A stretch of DNA of 64,000 nt from Nematopogon swammerdamellus. Taxonomy: Eukaryota; Arthropoda; Insecta; Lepidoptera; Adelidae. A model generated the notes under the pieces. The model had not been told where the DNA came from. It worked only from the letters and a program-made list of their open reading frames with translations, and did no database searches. Shown here in pieces: positions 51,960 through 62,521 of this stretch. Position 1 is the first letter of the stretch, and each line of letters starts with the position of its first letter. A program made the translations under genes and the position numbers. The DNA is taken from assembly GCA_946902875.1 (NCBI GenBank), contig OX336359.1, forward strand, positions 2,914,001 through 2,978,000, written 5' to 3'.

Positions 51960-52520
51960 GATCGGATTGGAAAGCGAGGCGGAATCGCGAGGCCGAAGGC
52001 CGAGCGATTCCGCCGAGTACATTAATAGCAAAAAATTACTAAAAAAAACTGTGAAATAAAAAAAAAGTTTTAAAAAACATAAAACCGACTTCCTAAAAAA
52101 AAAAGGAAAACTAAAAAACTATTCAAAATAAAAATATAAAAACCGCCTTCAAAAATATATGAAATAAAAACCTAAAAAAAAAAAACGAACCCTAGAGTTG
52201 AAGGCGGTGCTAAAGCAAGCAAAAATGATGCATGAAAGAAAACATGAGTGGATGATAATATCCTTTGTGATTTGTAAAGCAAGCAAAAATGATGCATGAA
52301 AGAAAACATGAGTGGATGATAATATCCTTTGTGATTTGTGTAGCCTTTTTAGCACCGCCTTCAACTCTAGGGTTCGTTTTTTTTTTTTTAGGTTTTTATT
52401 TCATATATTTTTGAAGGCGGTTTTTATATTTTTATTTTGAATAGTTTTTTAGTTTTCCTTTTTTTTTTAGGAAGTCGGTTTTATGTTTTTTAAAACTTTT
52501 TTTTTATTTTTTCATCTTTG
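51960..52520. mobile_element. Large nested palindrome (MITE-P) with inner duplication
   Basis: Outer arms AAAACATAAAACCGACTTCC and GGAAGTCGGTTTTATGTTTT, inner arms AAAAACCGCCTTCAAAAATA and TATTTTTGAAGGCGGTTTTT, and CGAACCCTAGAGTTGAAGGC with its complement. The loop holds a direct duplication of about 65 bp (AAGCAAGCAAAAATGATGCA). A hairpin with CGGAATCGC and GCGATTCCG around GAGGCCGAAGGCCGA (51971-52003) lies just outside. Confidence 0.8.
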
Positions 52521-52659
52521 TGTCTTTCATTCATTTAATTTTATAACTAACAACTTTTGGCCGCGGCTTTGCTTCGCGTGACTTTTTGCTCAAAGCTCAG
52601 GCCCCCGATGGCGTAACGTTATTCTGTATAGCCTAAAACCATCTTGAGAAGTGACAGAA

Positions 52660-53125
52660 TGTAACAGTGAAAACTTTATGTAAATCGATGAAGTGGTTCT
52701 CGAGTTATAAGAATATTCATATCGCGGAACACCCATTTGTAGTCGACAGAAGACTTCTTCAAACTTCACGATTCGCTAAATGGTACTTGTGTTTCACTGC
52801 AAAGATGTGGAACGGCACAGAGCACGAAATACTTTGTAGTCGACAGAAGAGTTCTTCAAACTTCACGATTCGCTAAATCGTACTTGTGTTTCACTGCAAA
52901 GGTGTGGAACGGCACAGAGCACGAAATACCGCGGCGCGCGGGGGGTATTCCGTGCTCTGTGTGGAACGGGCTTTTGGGGAATATCTTTCACTATTCCTGC
53001 AACCCACGGATCTTCAAATCGCCCAGCGACATTAGTCCACCTCCAAGCCGGACTGGCACCTCCTCGGGGATGAAATTGACTGCGCCTGAGGTTTCGACCT
53101 CAAGCACAGCCACCCAGTTCGAAGG
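52660..53125 (+). pseudogene. LINE polymerase C-terminal remnant with 97-bp duplication
   Basis: VDRRLLQTSRFAKWYLCFTA then KMWNGTEHE resembles the 'D----RT-R---SFlp-Ta--WN-LP---F' end of LINE polymerases. The block GTAGTCGACAGAAGACTTCT is repeated 97 bp later (52739 and 52836), so the segment is tandemly duplicated. GIPCSVWNGLL at about 52940 is a third, partial echo. Confidence 0.6.
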
Positions 53126-53127
53126 CA

Positions 53128-53445
53128 ATAAAAAAACCGGTCAAGTGCGAGTCGGAACGCGCACCGAGGCATACGCACCACAAAAAAAAAACCTTGAAAA
53201 AAAAAGTTTCTTGTATTAGAATCCCCCTTAATTTTTTAATTTTTCTATTTTTTAATGTACATATTTTGTTGTATCCGCCATAATAACACATATTCTGTGA
53301 AAAATTCAACCGGCTCCCTATTACGGTTCCTAAGAAAGATACAGCAGTAGGACAGACAGACAGACAGACGGCGTATGCTTAGTAATAGAAAATAAAAAAT
53401 AAGTAAAATCAGGCTTCCGTACGGGATACGGAAACCTAAATTTTT
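53128..53445 (+). repeat. CGGCCAAGTGCGAG-type repeat
   Basis: AACCGGTCAAGTGCGAGTCG, ATATTCTGTGAAAAATTCAA, GACAGACAGACAGACGGCGT and GGCTTCCGTACGGGATACGG. Confidence 0.7.
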
Positions 53446-53593
53446 TTTAACTTTACACGGCCGTAGAAACTTCGCTCTATTTTATTAGAATTACCAAATA
53501 CATCGGCTTGTCAGATTGAAACCATATTCTTCGGAAATTATTTGGTTACTTGAGAGAAAGTTGCTTGCCTGGATTGGATGGGAAAATTTGACT

Positions 53594-53820
53594 AAAGCTA
53601 GAAATTCATTGGGCCCACGTACGCTACGCATGCGTACGTGGCGCGTCTGTCTCCATACATTTTCTATGGAAGAGTGCAGCACGCAGTGTGTCGCGTAGCG
53701 TAGGGTGGCGTGGTGGGCGCAATGAAACTGCGTGCTGCACTCTTCCATATAAAATGTATGGAGACCGACGCGCCCAGATACGCGTGCGTAGCGTACGTGG
53801 GCCCAATGAGTTTCTAGCTT
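53594..53820. mobile_element. GC-rich palindromic MITE
   Basis: Arms of about 95 bp (53594-53690 and 53731-53820) share AAGCTAGAAA, TTCATTGGGCCCACGTACGC and GGAAGAGTGCAGCACGCAGT with their complements. The end GGGCCCACGTACGCTACGC is itself a partial palindrome. Open frames on both strands across it are artefacts of symmetry. Confidence 0.8.
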
Positions 53821-54230
53821 AATTCAATATTTTTTTTTATTTCTTGAGTATTTTGTTTTGCCTTGAATGGAGCAAATGTGATTTTATTTGATTATAAGTA
53901 TGTATCTTAAGTCATACCTAAATGTTAATTCACTTAAATTTTACTCTGAATGGGCTCAATATTTTATTTTATATGTGCTAACTTTAAATAAAAATCAGTA
54001 TTTGCGAATTGGGATTTCTGTAAATATAGTTAATTTATCGTAGGTAATAATTAACAAAATTGTGAGATGAACGTACATAATTAGATTAGGATTTTATAGA
54101 ATTAAAAAATATACAATACACACAAATAAATGGAAAAGTTTTTATCCTACCTAGTCATATCCTGAACCAGTATGACAGCCAGTAAAACAATTGAAACCCG
54201 TCCTGAACTGAAAACCCCCGAGCGATGTAT
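53821..54230. other. No gene; one dispersed repeat
   Basis: TTGAGTATTTTGTTTTGCCT and TGGAGCAAATGTGATTTTAT (53842-53900) recur at 56478-56533. The rest is AT-rich and unrecognised. Confidence 0.4.
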
Positions 54231-54234
54231 CAGC

Positions 54235-54631
54235 CTCGGTATTTGTCAGCCTCGATAGCTCAGTGGTGCAGACAGTCGACTGTTGCTATTGATTGTTAAG
54301 CAACGTTGGGCGGGGTCAGTTCTTGGATGGGTGACCGCTCGACCGTTGGAGGCTAACCGTGGTTCGGATTCCACATAAAACTGTAGGTCCCATCCCTTCC
54401 TATCTTACTCGGTGTTAGGGTTCAACCCGGCCGGGTTGGTACCACCGCACTGAATGAAAGTTCGGCCGAAACGGCTATGTAAATAGTTTGTGTTTTCCGT
54501 CCAGTTCAGTGTAGCCGGCACGACCGAAGGGAAGCACTGACATGGCACCTAGTTCACCCGGTGTTATGGGCTGACATCACGGATGTTGTAGGTGAAGTAG
54601 CCAACCGTGTCAGTTTCCATAAAAAAAAAAT
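54235..54631 (+). mobile_element. SINE-A, full length with tRNA/5S head
   Basis: TCAGCCTCGATAGCTCAGTG (A-box), GTTAAGCAACGTTGGGCGG, GTCAGTTCTTGGATGGGTGA, core, body and A10. Confidence 0.85.
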
Positions 54632-54634
54632 CTC

Positions 54635-54925
54635 CGGACGTCTACATTCCATGACTATGTGTGCCGGTGTCTCATAGAACAACGATCGGGCCACACCGCC
54701 CGCGCTGCCAAGACTGGTCTGGTTCAAAGCTCCTTGCTGTCTCCTCTCTCTCGGAGGGCACTGTCTGTGATCCCAATGCTGTACATTTGCTTGTTGAGTT
54801 GGCAGTGGCCCGTGCGTGAGTAGCCCCACCACCATTCGCAACTGCTGTCTCCGAAGCTTCAAGAGTTGTTTCGTTAAATCTGTGTCTGGGTGTTGGACCT
54901 GTTTTCCTTTCGCCCTTATGCACGG
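54635..54925 (-). pseudogene. LINE RNase H / C-terminal remnant
   Basis: The minus strand reads QQLRMVVGLLTHGPLPTQQA and, after frameshifts, REREETARSF and YETPAHIVMECRRPE. This is the 'L-tGH-pl--h------d--Cr-C--eeET--Hil-eC' tail of LINE polymerases with RNase H. Confidence 0.6.
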
Positions 54926-54995
54926 CACTTTTACGACGTGCACGTTGAGAGATACAGTAGGGCTATTCTTTTTAAACGCCGACCCCACAAGGTAC
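54926..54995 (+). mobile_element. SINE-C 3' fragment
   Basis: ACTTTTACGACGTGCACGTT, GATACAGTAGGGCTATTCTT and GCCGACCCCACAAGGTAC. Confidence 0.6.
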
Positions 54996-55368
54996 TTTTG
55001 GAATTTCGATAATATTTTATTTTTAATACGACATAGGAAAGTTGAAAAGAGAAAATGCACGAATGAACAAATCACAAAGTATTTAATTCCTCTATTTCAT
55101 ACATTCAAGAAATTGTAAAGATCATTTTTATAAATATTTAGAAAATTACATTATTAGGTACTATTATATTTTACCGCTTCTAAGGTGTTAGTAACTAACA
55201 TTACGAAATATCCTAAAACGCCACTAGGTAATGAAAGATCTAAAGTCTTCAAAAAACATTCATATAGGTGGGTTATTCTGTTACGGTTCGGGCCAGGTTC
55301 AGGCCAACTGTTTGAAATGCATTATTTTTTTAATTTGAAACAAAAGTTTACTATACTTAGTAGGTACA
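54996..55368. other. No gene recognised
   Basis: AT-rich sequence. Nothing is supported. Confidence 0.35.
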
Positions 55369-55816
55369 TACAGAGTGTAAAAACGGTGAGTACATTAAAT
55401 TTAGGAAATTATTATTGGGATTAAGAGTAACAAAAAATTCAAATAACTTTTTTCTGATTTCCCTTTAAATAAAAAGTTACAGTTTTCATACAAACTAATT
55501 GATTATTTTAGTGTAAAAATGAACTAATGACAAGAGGGCGGCGCGGAGGGGGGAAGAGCGGGTAAAACGTGAGCGCCTCGGACGGAGATGTTGGCGGGAG
55601 CTGTTAGCTTTGTGAGTGGAGGACTGGAGGTCGGCAGGCGGAGGGCGCGGAGCGGCAACAACGCGTTAAATTACACTACACGAAAAAATACATTTCAAAA
55701 ATACATATCTCGAAAACTAGACACTTTAGAGAAACACTTTATTTGCTTTTTTGTCTAGGAAAAACATGAGGATTGCGCTGGCGAAATTAATGTACTCGCC
55801 GTTTTAACAGCCTGTA
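55369..55816. mobile_element. MITE-4, 448 bp, TA-flanked
   Basis: Ends TACAGAGTGTAAAAACGGTG plus AGTACATTAA and the complement of TTAATGTACTCGCCGTTTTA plus ACAGCCTGTA are inverted repeats. TA on both sides suggests a TA target duplication. A GC-rich block lies inside (55540-55680). No transposase. Confidence 0.65.
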
Positions 55817-55828
55817 TATTCTATCTCA

Positions 55829-56006
55829 CGAAGTCCGTTTGGCTATGAATGTGTCAGGCGTGCACATGCACATTGTGTTAGTGTGCGTAACCTCGAGAGC
55901 GCTCAGTCACGATCGCGAATTCGCGACGCGGATGAGCGCACACAACACACACATGCGCGCTCCTATCAGTACATGTCACTACTACAACCAGAGACAAACG
56001 GACTTC
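55829..56006. mobile_element. MITE-5, ~178 bp
   Basis: GAAGTCCGTTTG and CAAACGGACTTC are perfect inverted ends. The centre contains GATCGCGAATTCGCGACGCG. Confidence 0.65.
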
Positions 56007-56147
56007 TAAGGCCCACTTGCACCAACACAAATTTAATATATAAACCAGTTTAACTCGTTAAACTAGCACCCGTTGTATGTGGGAACCGCGTTTAAATCCA
56101 TAACTCGCTACTTAACTTTAAACTCGTGTTGGTGCAAGTGGGCCTAA
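56007..56147. mobile_element. MITE-6, 141 bp
   Basis: TAAGGCCCACTTGCACCAAC and GTTGGTGCAAGTGGGCCTAA are perfect inverted ends. It abuts MITE-5. A second copy is at 62656-62797 with about 90% identity by eye. Confidence 0.8.
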
Positions 56148-57981
56148 GATAGAACATCTGTACACGTATTTTTGTGAATGATCTAAGTAGTTATAGTGAA
56201 GGATAAAGAACGAAGGGGGATGAAATAAGATATTTATTAGAAAATATTATTGGACCATTAAAACAGAGGAACCTTTAAATAGCGTTAAACCTGACAAAAC
56301 TGTTTTGCTAAGCAACATGTTTAGAGGGTTCCGTAGCCATTCCGTACTTGTACATCATCGCTGGCCGTCTTTCCCCGCGTGGCACCGCTCCGCGCGTCAC
56401 CTTTGAGACGCTTTTACTTCAGAAGAATGTACTCATACAAACTTCAAAATTGGACTAATTCAATATTTTTCTTTTATTTCTCGAGTATTTTGTTTTGCCT
56501 TGGATGGAGCAAATGTGATTTTATTTGATTATTTTACAAGGGTAAAAATATACTATAATTGCATTTTACCGTTTTACCCTGCTAGCGTCGCTTACTACGA
56601 AACCAGAAAAAAAAATACATTTTTTATGTCATAATGATAAAGCGCGTTTCTAATGTCATAGGTATGCGGTTGGACACCCAGATAAAGCAATACGATTTAG
56701 GGAAAACGACATTTTTCATTTATAAAAAAAATATCCTAACTCCACACCAATAGATTTTGATAGTTTAAAAACTACGCAGCATTTTTCATAGTTTCCTCAG
56801 TCCTATGGTCCTATAGTAGGGATATATAATAGTTTTTACTACATGTTAGTCGACAAAAAACTAAATAATATATTCAAATTCGAAATAATATACTTAACAC
56901 TATCCAACTCTTATCACATTTTTTTTATTAATTCAATTCAGGCAGAAACAGCATTCTCACAATGTTTATTTATTTATTTTCAAATTAAATTAACTAAAAT
57001 CAACACGGCGCTATCGGAAGATTCTAAGCCATCATGTCTAGATATTGGTCTACGTTAATTTTTTAAAATGTATGTGCTTATATTTATTTAGAATTTTTAA
57101 TCTACGTGACAAAGAAACTTAAAAATGCATATCGCTTTAAATGAAAACAATTCGCTGAAAAACTATACTTACTAAATGTTTACATTTAATAACTCTGAAA
57201 AGAAAATCCTACATAGAATAAATCTTATTTATAGAAAATTTTATCGACCTACAAATGTTGGCACTTAAATCAAAATTGGCCAAATTGTCACTTCTGTTAC
57301 GGTTTCACTTGTTCCAAAATAGTTTAAATTACAATGCTAAGAAACAATTGTTTACAATTTCTAAATAAAGTATGGACTAGACTTTGCCACCAAATTACTG
57401 AGTTAAAATAATAACATAAAAATACTGATTAGAAATTATAATTAAGTAGAAATTAGAAAATGTTTTTGGTTAAAACTACTGCATTGGGTTATACCGGCCT
57501 TTATGCTTATGTGTGTTTTCTCTTTCCTATATACTTGTCGTAAGCGCCATTGCCTAAATTTTACACCGGGGGAACATAATAAACATTACAAATAAAAAAT
57601 ACATTAATTAGGTTTAATTTTTATTTTCAACATTATATTTAAAAAATATATCTAATTTAAAAGAGATTTCGTGTAAAAATATTACTAAATGGCGTTTACG
57701 ACAAGCATACAGAATAGGGCTGTTGTTTGTGGCTCACTCAATAACACTATTACTTGCTTACTTTTCGTGTATCCAAGGTCAACACAAACGTTTTATAAAC
57801 CTCTTATTCGGACATACATTGTAATTGTTTTCTATATCCATTTCCTAATTAATTTTAATTAAAATACATTTTTCAAAGAAATTGACACCTATATTATGTT
57901 TATTAAAAGCAATTTTTTGGACATTTTCATTACAAGATCACACAGCTCATAGATAAATACTTAATGCTTATTATTTTATAT
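56148..57981. other. Long unrecognised AT-rich stretch
   Basis: Few repeats apart from the 56460-56533 match to 53830-53900. Only short open frames (71 codons at 56843-57058) without recognisable content. It may hold host non-coding sequence. Confidence 0.35.
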
Positions 57982-58388
57982 ACAACGTGTCCCAAAACTC
58001 AACGTCAAGCGGGAACCAGGGAGTAGGCCAGTTTAAGACAACCCAGGGAAAAATAAGAAAAAAAATCGGAATGATTTCTTTCTTATGATATGAGCATTTT
58101 TTGAAAAACTTTGAAAATTTCTCGTATTACATTTTTAGGTAGGTACTACGACTACAAATTTGCAAATATAATTGTTAAAATTTTTTATTAGTAGCCTAAG
58201 AAACTCTGCTATTGATCAGTATCCCAAATAAAACCAGAATGCCTGTAGTTTTACCAAAAAAAATATTCAGTTCAATTTAAAAAAAAAAAAAAAATGACTC
58301 AGATTTTTTTTTCTTATTTTTCCCTGGCTAGTCATAAACTGGCCTAACTCCCTGGTTCCCGCTTGACGTTGAGTTTTGGGACATCTGT
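57982..58388. mobile_element. MITE-1 copy
   Basis: ACAACGTGTCCCAAAACTCA, GGGAACCAGGGAGTAGGCCA and the inverted right end GGTTCCCGCTTGACGTTGAG. The interior is similar to 8283-8677 (CTACGACTACAAATTTGCAA). Confidence 0.8.
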
Positions 58389-58825
58389 ATAACTCATGGG
58401 TGAAACAAACATAAGTGGAATTTTAACACGCTCCATTGAATACAAAATTCCTACAATCTCTTAGGGCGCGGCGGCTCGGCGCGCCTGTGACAACTTTAGA
58501 ATATCCTACTTAAATTTAGAATCAAATATCTAAGTATTTATTATATTGGCTCCTTCTATTTTTATTAAAAACATAATCAAGACTTGATCTTGAAAGTGAA
58601 CAAAATCACAATATAGTCTAGAGAAAAAAAAATGCGCTCAGTATTTTACAATGCACACGAAGTTCACTCCTTGAAAGCTAGAATAAAAATTTGGGCAAAC
58701 ACTTTCGAGTTAATTTCACAGGATCAAACTGTGAAAAATATACTTTGACACATAACGAACATTAGCACAAAATAGGTCAACTCCTTTTAAAACGTTCAAC
58801 GCACTTCGCTCCATATCATTTCCAG
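58389..58825. other. No gene recognised
   Basis: AT-rich sequence. Nothing is supported. Confidence 0.35.
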
Positions 58826-58900
58826 GTTGACTGGAAGAAATTGTCTAAGTTAATAAGTCCTCACTTACCACACATTAAGATGGCATAAAGTGTAATAGTA
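58826..58900 (+). mobile_element. LINE 3' tail
   Basis: GGTTGACTGGAAGAAATTGT, AATAAGTCCTCACTTACCAC and GGCATAAAGTGTAATAG, the same 3' motif as at 43157 and 30150. Confidence 0.55.
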
Positions 58901-59381
58901 TACAGGGTGTTTCAGGATAGACTTGAGAAACTTCAGAAATAGAAAGTAGATACTCATTATTAGAAGAAAAAAATCGTCATCACTCAAATCGAAATTCTGT
59001 ACTTTTTTTTCATACAAAAATTGGAAATTGTTATAAAAACTCGATGTACAGTGAGTATGGGGAGGTGCTGTCTAGGAGTGCAATGAATGACCTAGTCCAG
59101 TCCCCTTTTTTTTTCTTTTGATGTCATTTAAATTAAAGTGTATGGAATTTACCTACATGCAGTTCAATTCTACTACTTAGTTAAAAATTGCAATTTAGTC
59201 ATTTTATTTTTATTTAATAAAGGCGGATGTTGACCGTCCACCAAATCTCGATGAAACGATTTTCACCAAAAAGTACTATAAAATGACCGAATCTGGGAAA
59301 AAGTTTCAGAGCTTTTCGTTTTAAAATATGGACCCCTTTCGAACCCTGAAGTTACGAAACCCTATCCTGAAACATCCTGTA
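58901..59381 (-). mobile_element. MITE-2, intact copy
   Basis: TACAGGGTGTTTCAGGATAG and CTATCCTGAAACATCCTGTA are inverted ends, with TA on both sides. In reverse complement it aligns with the two halves of the copy at 8686-9548 and shows where that copy was split. Confidence 0.75.
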
Positions 59382-59814
59382 TATTATTATTAGTTTGTGG
59401 TGTAGATGAGAGCAAACTGGGTACATCGTCACCAAATGGGGGCATACGCTTTAAACTATGGCTAGAATAACTCCGTACTCTTTCCTCCATGGTTCGACCT
59501 TACTCTATATAAGTGTCTAACAGTGCCCAGAATGCTATACCGCCTTAAAATCCTCCATTCCAGGTCGCAACGCAACCCAATACTTTAAGTAACATTAGAA
59601 CTTAGTATGGATGCACTATGGATGTCAATAAGGTCATAAACAGGCTTGAAAATGTGTGTAAATAAGGGCTAGCGCACACTGAGAAAATTTTCCGTACGAT
59701 TTTTTTCCGTATATTCTGTGTAAGATGTGGGAATTATATGAACGAATTGAGCTTTCATTTTAACGCGGATAGAAATCCGCCGTGCGGTCTGCACCGACTG
59801 CGATTCGGATTTTA
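59382..59814. other. No gene recognised
   Basis: Unrecognised sequence leading into the next inverted-repeat element. GGGCTAGCGCACACTGAG (59666) may be the outer end of that element. Confidence 0.35.
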
Positions 59815-60206
59815 TTCCGGACGGCGTATTTCCAAAGTCTAGTATGCGAGTTGCTCTCATTGGTCCTACTCAACTTTGGCGGGAAATATAAATTTCGGAG
59901 CAAACCTACTGAATCCGATATTCGTTTGGTCGCATATGTACGGTATGCATGTGTAGGGTTTTATTTTTTCGATCTCAGCCATGGGTTCGTGTCCCTTTTG
60001 CCAAAATTTGTTTTGTTTTACTTTTTTTATAAGCAATGTTAGGGTGTTAAAATTAGGTGAAATGGTTATTTTTTTTATAATCACCTAAGAAAACTTTATT
60101 TTCGGAAATACTTTCGAAATTCGAAATTTATGTTTCCCTCCAAAGTTGAGAACGACCAATCAGAGCAACTCGCATACTAGACTTTGGAAATATTCTTCCG
60201 GGCGGA
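59815..60206. mobile_element. Inverted-repeat element with ~90-bp arms
   Basis: TTTCCAAAGTCTAGTATGCG plus AGTTGCTCT (left) pairs with CGCATACTAGACTTTGGAAA (right), and CGGACGGCGTA with GGGCGG. The interior holds a tRNA-headed SINE-like piece (GGGTTCGTGTCCC at 59981). Confidence 0.7.
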
Positions 60207-60374
60207 AAGAAACCGGGCCGATAATTTGCGCCGTGAGTTTTAAGCGTAAAAAAGATGACAACTTTTTTCTCCGGCATATTGCAGGCACGCTGGCTCGCTG
60301 AGTGCGGTCTCGTGACAAGTGGTGTTAGTGGCTGTGTCTAATTAACCGATAATCTCGTGGGGACAGCCACCGTG

Positions 60375-60512
60375 CCAATTTTTTTATGAAACAAAATAAC
60401 ATGCTGGCATGGCACCTAACTGAGCGTGGTTTCGCGAGGAGAGGTGATTTTGGCTCTGTCGACTGCATTGGTCTCTCGGCACAGCCACCCATGTTGGTTT
60501 ACATAAAAAAAC
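60375..60512 (+). mobile_element. SINE-B-like 3' end
   Basis: GGCATGGCACCTAACTGAGC, GGAGAGGTGATTTTGGCTCT and CACAGCCACCCATGTTGGTT then ACATAAAAAA parallel the SINE-B 3' body at low similarity. Confidence 0.45.
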
Positions 60513-60579
60513 ATAGAGCGAAATATTTTTACAGTTTGAGAGTTTATCGCTCTGATTTTAAATTTAGTGACCTTATAAT

Positions 60580-61070
60580 TAGGGTTGTAACGAATATCCG
60601 TATTCGCATTCGAAATTCCGAATATTCGGTTCATTTTTAATATTCGTATCCGTATTCGGCTGTAAGATACCGAATATTTATCGAATATTTTACTTTGCGT
60701 GTTTTACTAATGAATGAGTGAGGCGCAACAATATTGGTAGGTGTGGCGTATACGCGCCTAACTTGTTTTGTTGCGCCTTTCTGCGTTTGTAACGCACTAA
60801 TTTCGTTTTATTTTTTTCCTCAAAATGCAGTGTCAAGGAATCAAAAACAGAGAAAAACATTAAAACAAGTCCGTATTCATATAATTGTAGGACTCAATGT
60901 AGGTAGATCTACATTTATAATAGACAATTTTAGTGTTTTTTCATTTGGATATAATTTTTTTTATAACATTTTTCAATATTCGTATTCGTATTCGCGAATA
61001 TTATTGTGGAATATTCGTATTCGCATTCGTATTCGCGAATGTGGAGAAATAGGCATTCGTTACAACACTA
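60580..61070. mobile_element. hAT non-autonomous element with perfect 8-bp TSD
   Basis: 491 bp with ends TAGGGTTGTAACGAAT and ATTCGTTACAACACTA. CTTATAAT is duplicated exactly at 60572-60579 and 61071-61078. Subterminal regions are packed with ATTCGTATTCG and CGAATATT units, as in hAT elements whose transposase binds repeated motifs. No transposase is encoded. It sits about 90 bp past the PDZ gene stop, probably in its 3' UTR. Confidence 0.85.
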
Positions 61071-61159
61071 CTTATAATGACCGGAGCCTGGCAGGACTGC
61101 ATCGCGTTCTGAACATGTCAGACCATCATCTACGCCTCGATCATCGACCCGGACGTAAC

Positions 61160-61330
61160 CTATCTGACGATCTTGAACCGTTTCACCTTGACGACGGCCT
61201 TGGGTCCGACTGCCTTCATGGCAACGGCAACGTCCTCGTGCGGTGAGCCGAACAGTTCCTTGCCGTCCACGGCAGATATGATGTCGTACTTCTGTAGTCT
61301 GCCGTCGAGGTCGGCTGGTCCTCCCGGGAG
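61160..61330 (-). CDS. PDZ-domain protein, last coding exon
   Basis: Acceptor CTCTACACAG|CTCCCG on the minus strand. The exon encodes 56 residues, LPGGPADLDGRLQKYDIISA, VDGKELFGSPHEDVAVAMKA, then VGPKAVVKVKRFKIVR, and stops at TAG 61160-61162. This is the second half of a PDZ fold: the 'GGPAd-dGrL---D-I--Vdg' turn and helix aB. It joins in phase 0 to the exon at 62408-62545, giving the continuous SYISEILPGGPADLDGRL. The PDZ domain ends six residues before the C-terminus, so it is the last domain. PDZ domains bind C-terminal peptides and build signalling scaffolds; the particular gene is not identified (an InaD- or Patj-like multi-PDZ protein is possible). Confidence 0.8.
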   Translation of the reverse strand, partial: LPGGPADLDGRLQKYDIISAVDGKELFGSPHEDVAVAMKAVGPKAVVKVKRFKIVR

Positions 61331-61472
61331 CTGTGTAGAGGACGACGTAAGATTAGGCTATTATAGTAGTATCAAATGGTCGTGGCAGGTCGGATAATAA
61401 AGTTTTATGACCTAGTGAAGCGAATCTACGAGCGGCGGTGCTTTGTCGATAAAAAGTCACATTGGTCGATGT

Positions 61473-61782
61473 ACCGTGTGGGGCCGGCACTTTAAAAGAA
61501 TAGCCCCACTGCATCTCTTCCCGTGTATGTCGTAAAAGGCGACTAAGGGATATGACTCCCTTCTTATATTACTTGGTGGTAGGGTTTAACCCGCCCGGGT
61601 TGGTACCACCGCACTGAATGGAACGTCGGTCGAAACCGCTACTATGTAAATAGTTCGCGTTTTCCGTCCAGTTCAGTGTAGCCGACATGAAATGAAGGGA
61701 AGCACTAGTTCACCCTACGTTATGGGCTGACATCACGGATGTTGTAGGTGGTGTAGCCAACCAAGTCAGTTTCCATAAGGGA
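61473..61782 (+). mobile_element. SINE-A with SINE-C-type head, in the PDZ intron
   Basis: GTGTGGGGCCGGCACTTTAA, core and AGTTTCCATAAG, opposite in direction to the host gene. Confidence 0.85.
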
Positions 61783-61783
61783 A

Positions 61784-61950
61784 GGGACCTACAGTTTTAC
61801 ACCGGCTCCGAACGGTGAAGCAGCAGGTGTAGGGATGCACGTAATTTTTTTCGTCACAAAAAAAAATATTGGTACACCGCGGCGACCGGATTCGAATCTC
61901 GGACCTACCGCAAGAGAAGGCGTTGCCCAAACCACTCGGCCACCCGCTGC
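61784..61950 (-). mobile_element. SINE-B head and link
   Basis: The minus strand has GGTGGCCGAGTGGTTTGGGC, the B-box GATTCGAATCC and the link to the central domain (complement of GGGACCTACAGTTTTACACC). The rest of SINE-B is absent. Its head borders the triplicated exon unit. Confidence 0.8.
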
Positions 61951-62521
61951 TTTAACGTTCTTGGCTAAGAAGGTGCTTGTACTCACAATCTCGGAGATGT
62001 ACGAGCCCGGTGGCGGCGAGCGGTTCATGACGCAGAGCCCGAGCCCCTTGCCGGGCTTCCGCGCCAGCTCCGCCTCCACCTCGCAGTACTGCACCACTTC
62101 GAACCTCGGACCTCCCGCATGAGAAGCCGATGCCCAAACCACTCGGCCACCCGCCGCTTCTTCTAGCGTTCTTGGCTAAGAAGATGCTTGTACTCACAAT
62201 CTCGGAGATGTACGAGCCCGGTGGCGGCGAGCGGTTCATGACGCAGAGCCCAGCCCCTTGCCGGGCTTCCGCGCCAGCTCCTCCTCCACCTCGCGGTACT
62301 GCACCACTTCGAACCTCGGACCTCCCGCATGAGAAGCCGATGCCCAAACCACTCGGCCACCCGCCGCTTCTTCTAGCGTTCTTGGCTAAGAAGATGCTTG
62401 TACTCACAATCTCGGAGATGTACGAGCCCGGTGGGGGCGAGCGGTTCATGACGCAGAGCCCGAGCCCCTTGCCCGGCTTCCGCGCCAGCTCCGCCTCCAC
62501 CTCGCGGTACTGCACCACTTC
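61951..62521 (-). repeat. Tandem triplication of a PDZ exon plus SINE head (210-211 bp)
   Basis: Units begin at 61951, 62161 and 62371. Each holds intron start, donor GTGAGT and 113-114 bp of exon (exon parts 61987-62100, 62198-62310 and 62408-62521). Between them lie about 60 bp of SINE-B head cut in its B-box. Exon (GGAAGTGGTGC) and SINE (TTCGAATCC) share GAA at the breakpoint, giving the hybrid TTCGAAGTGGTGC. Unit 2 has lost one base. Confidence 0.9.

Noticed and set aside
53491..53806. Overlapping open frames on both strands
   Set aside because: They mirror each other because the DNA is a palindrome (53594-53820).
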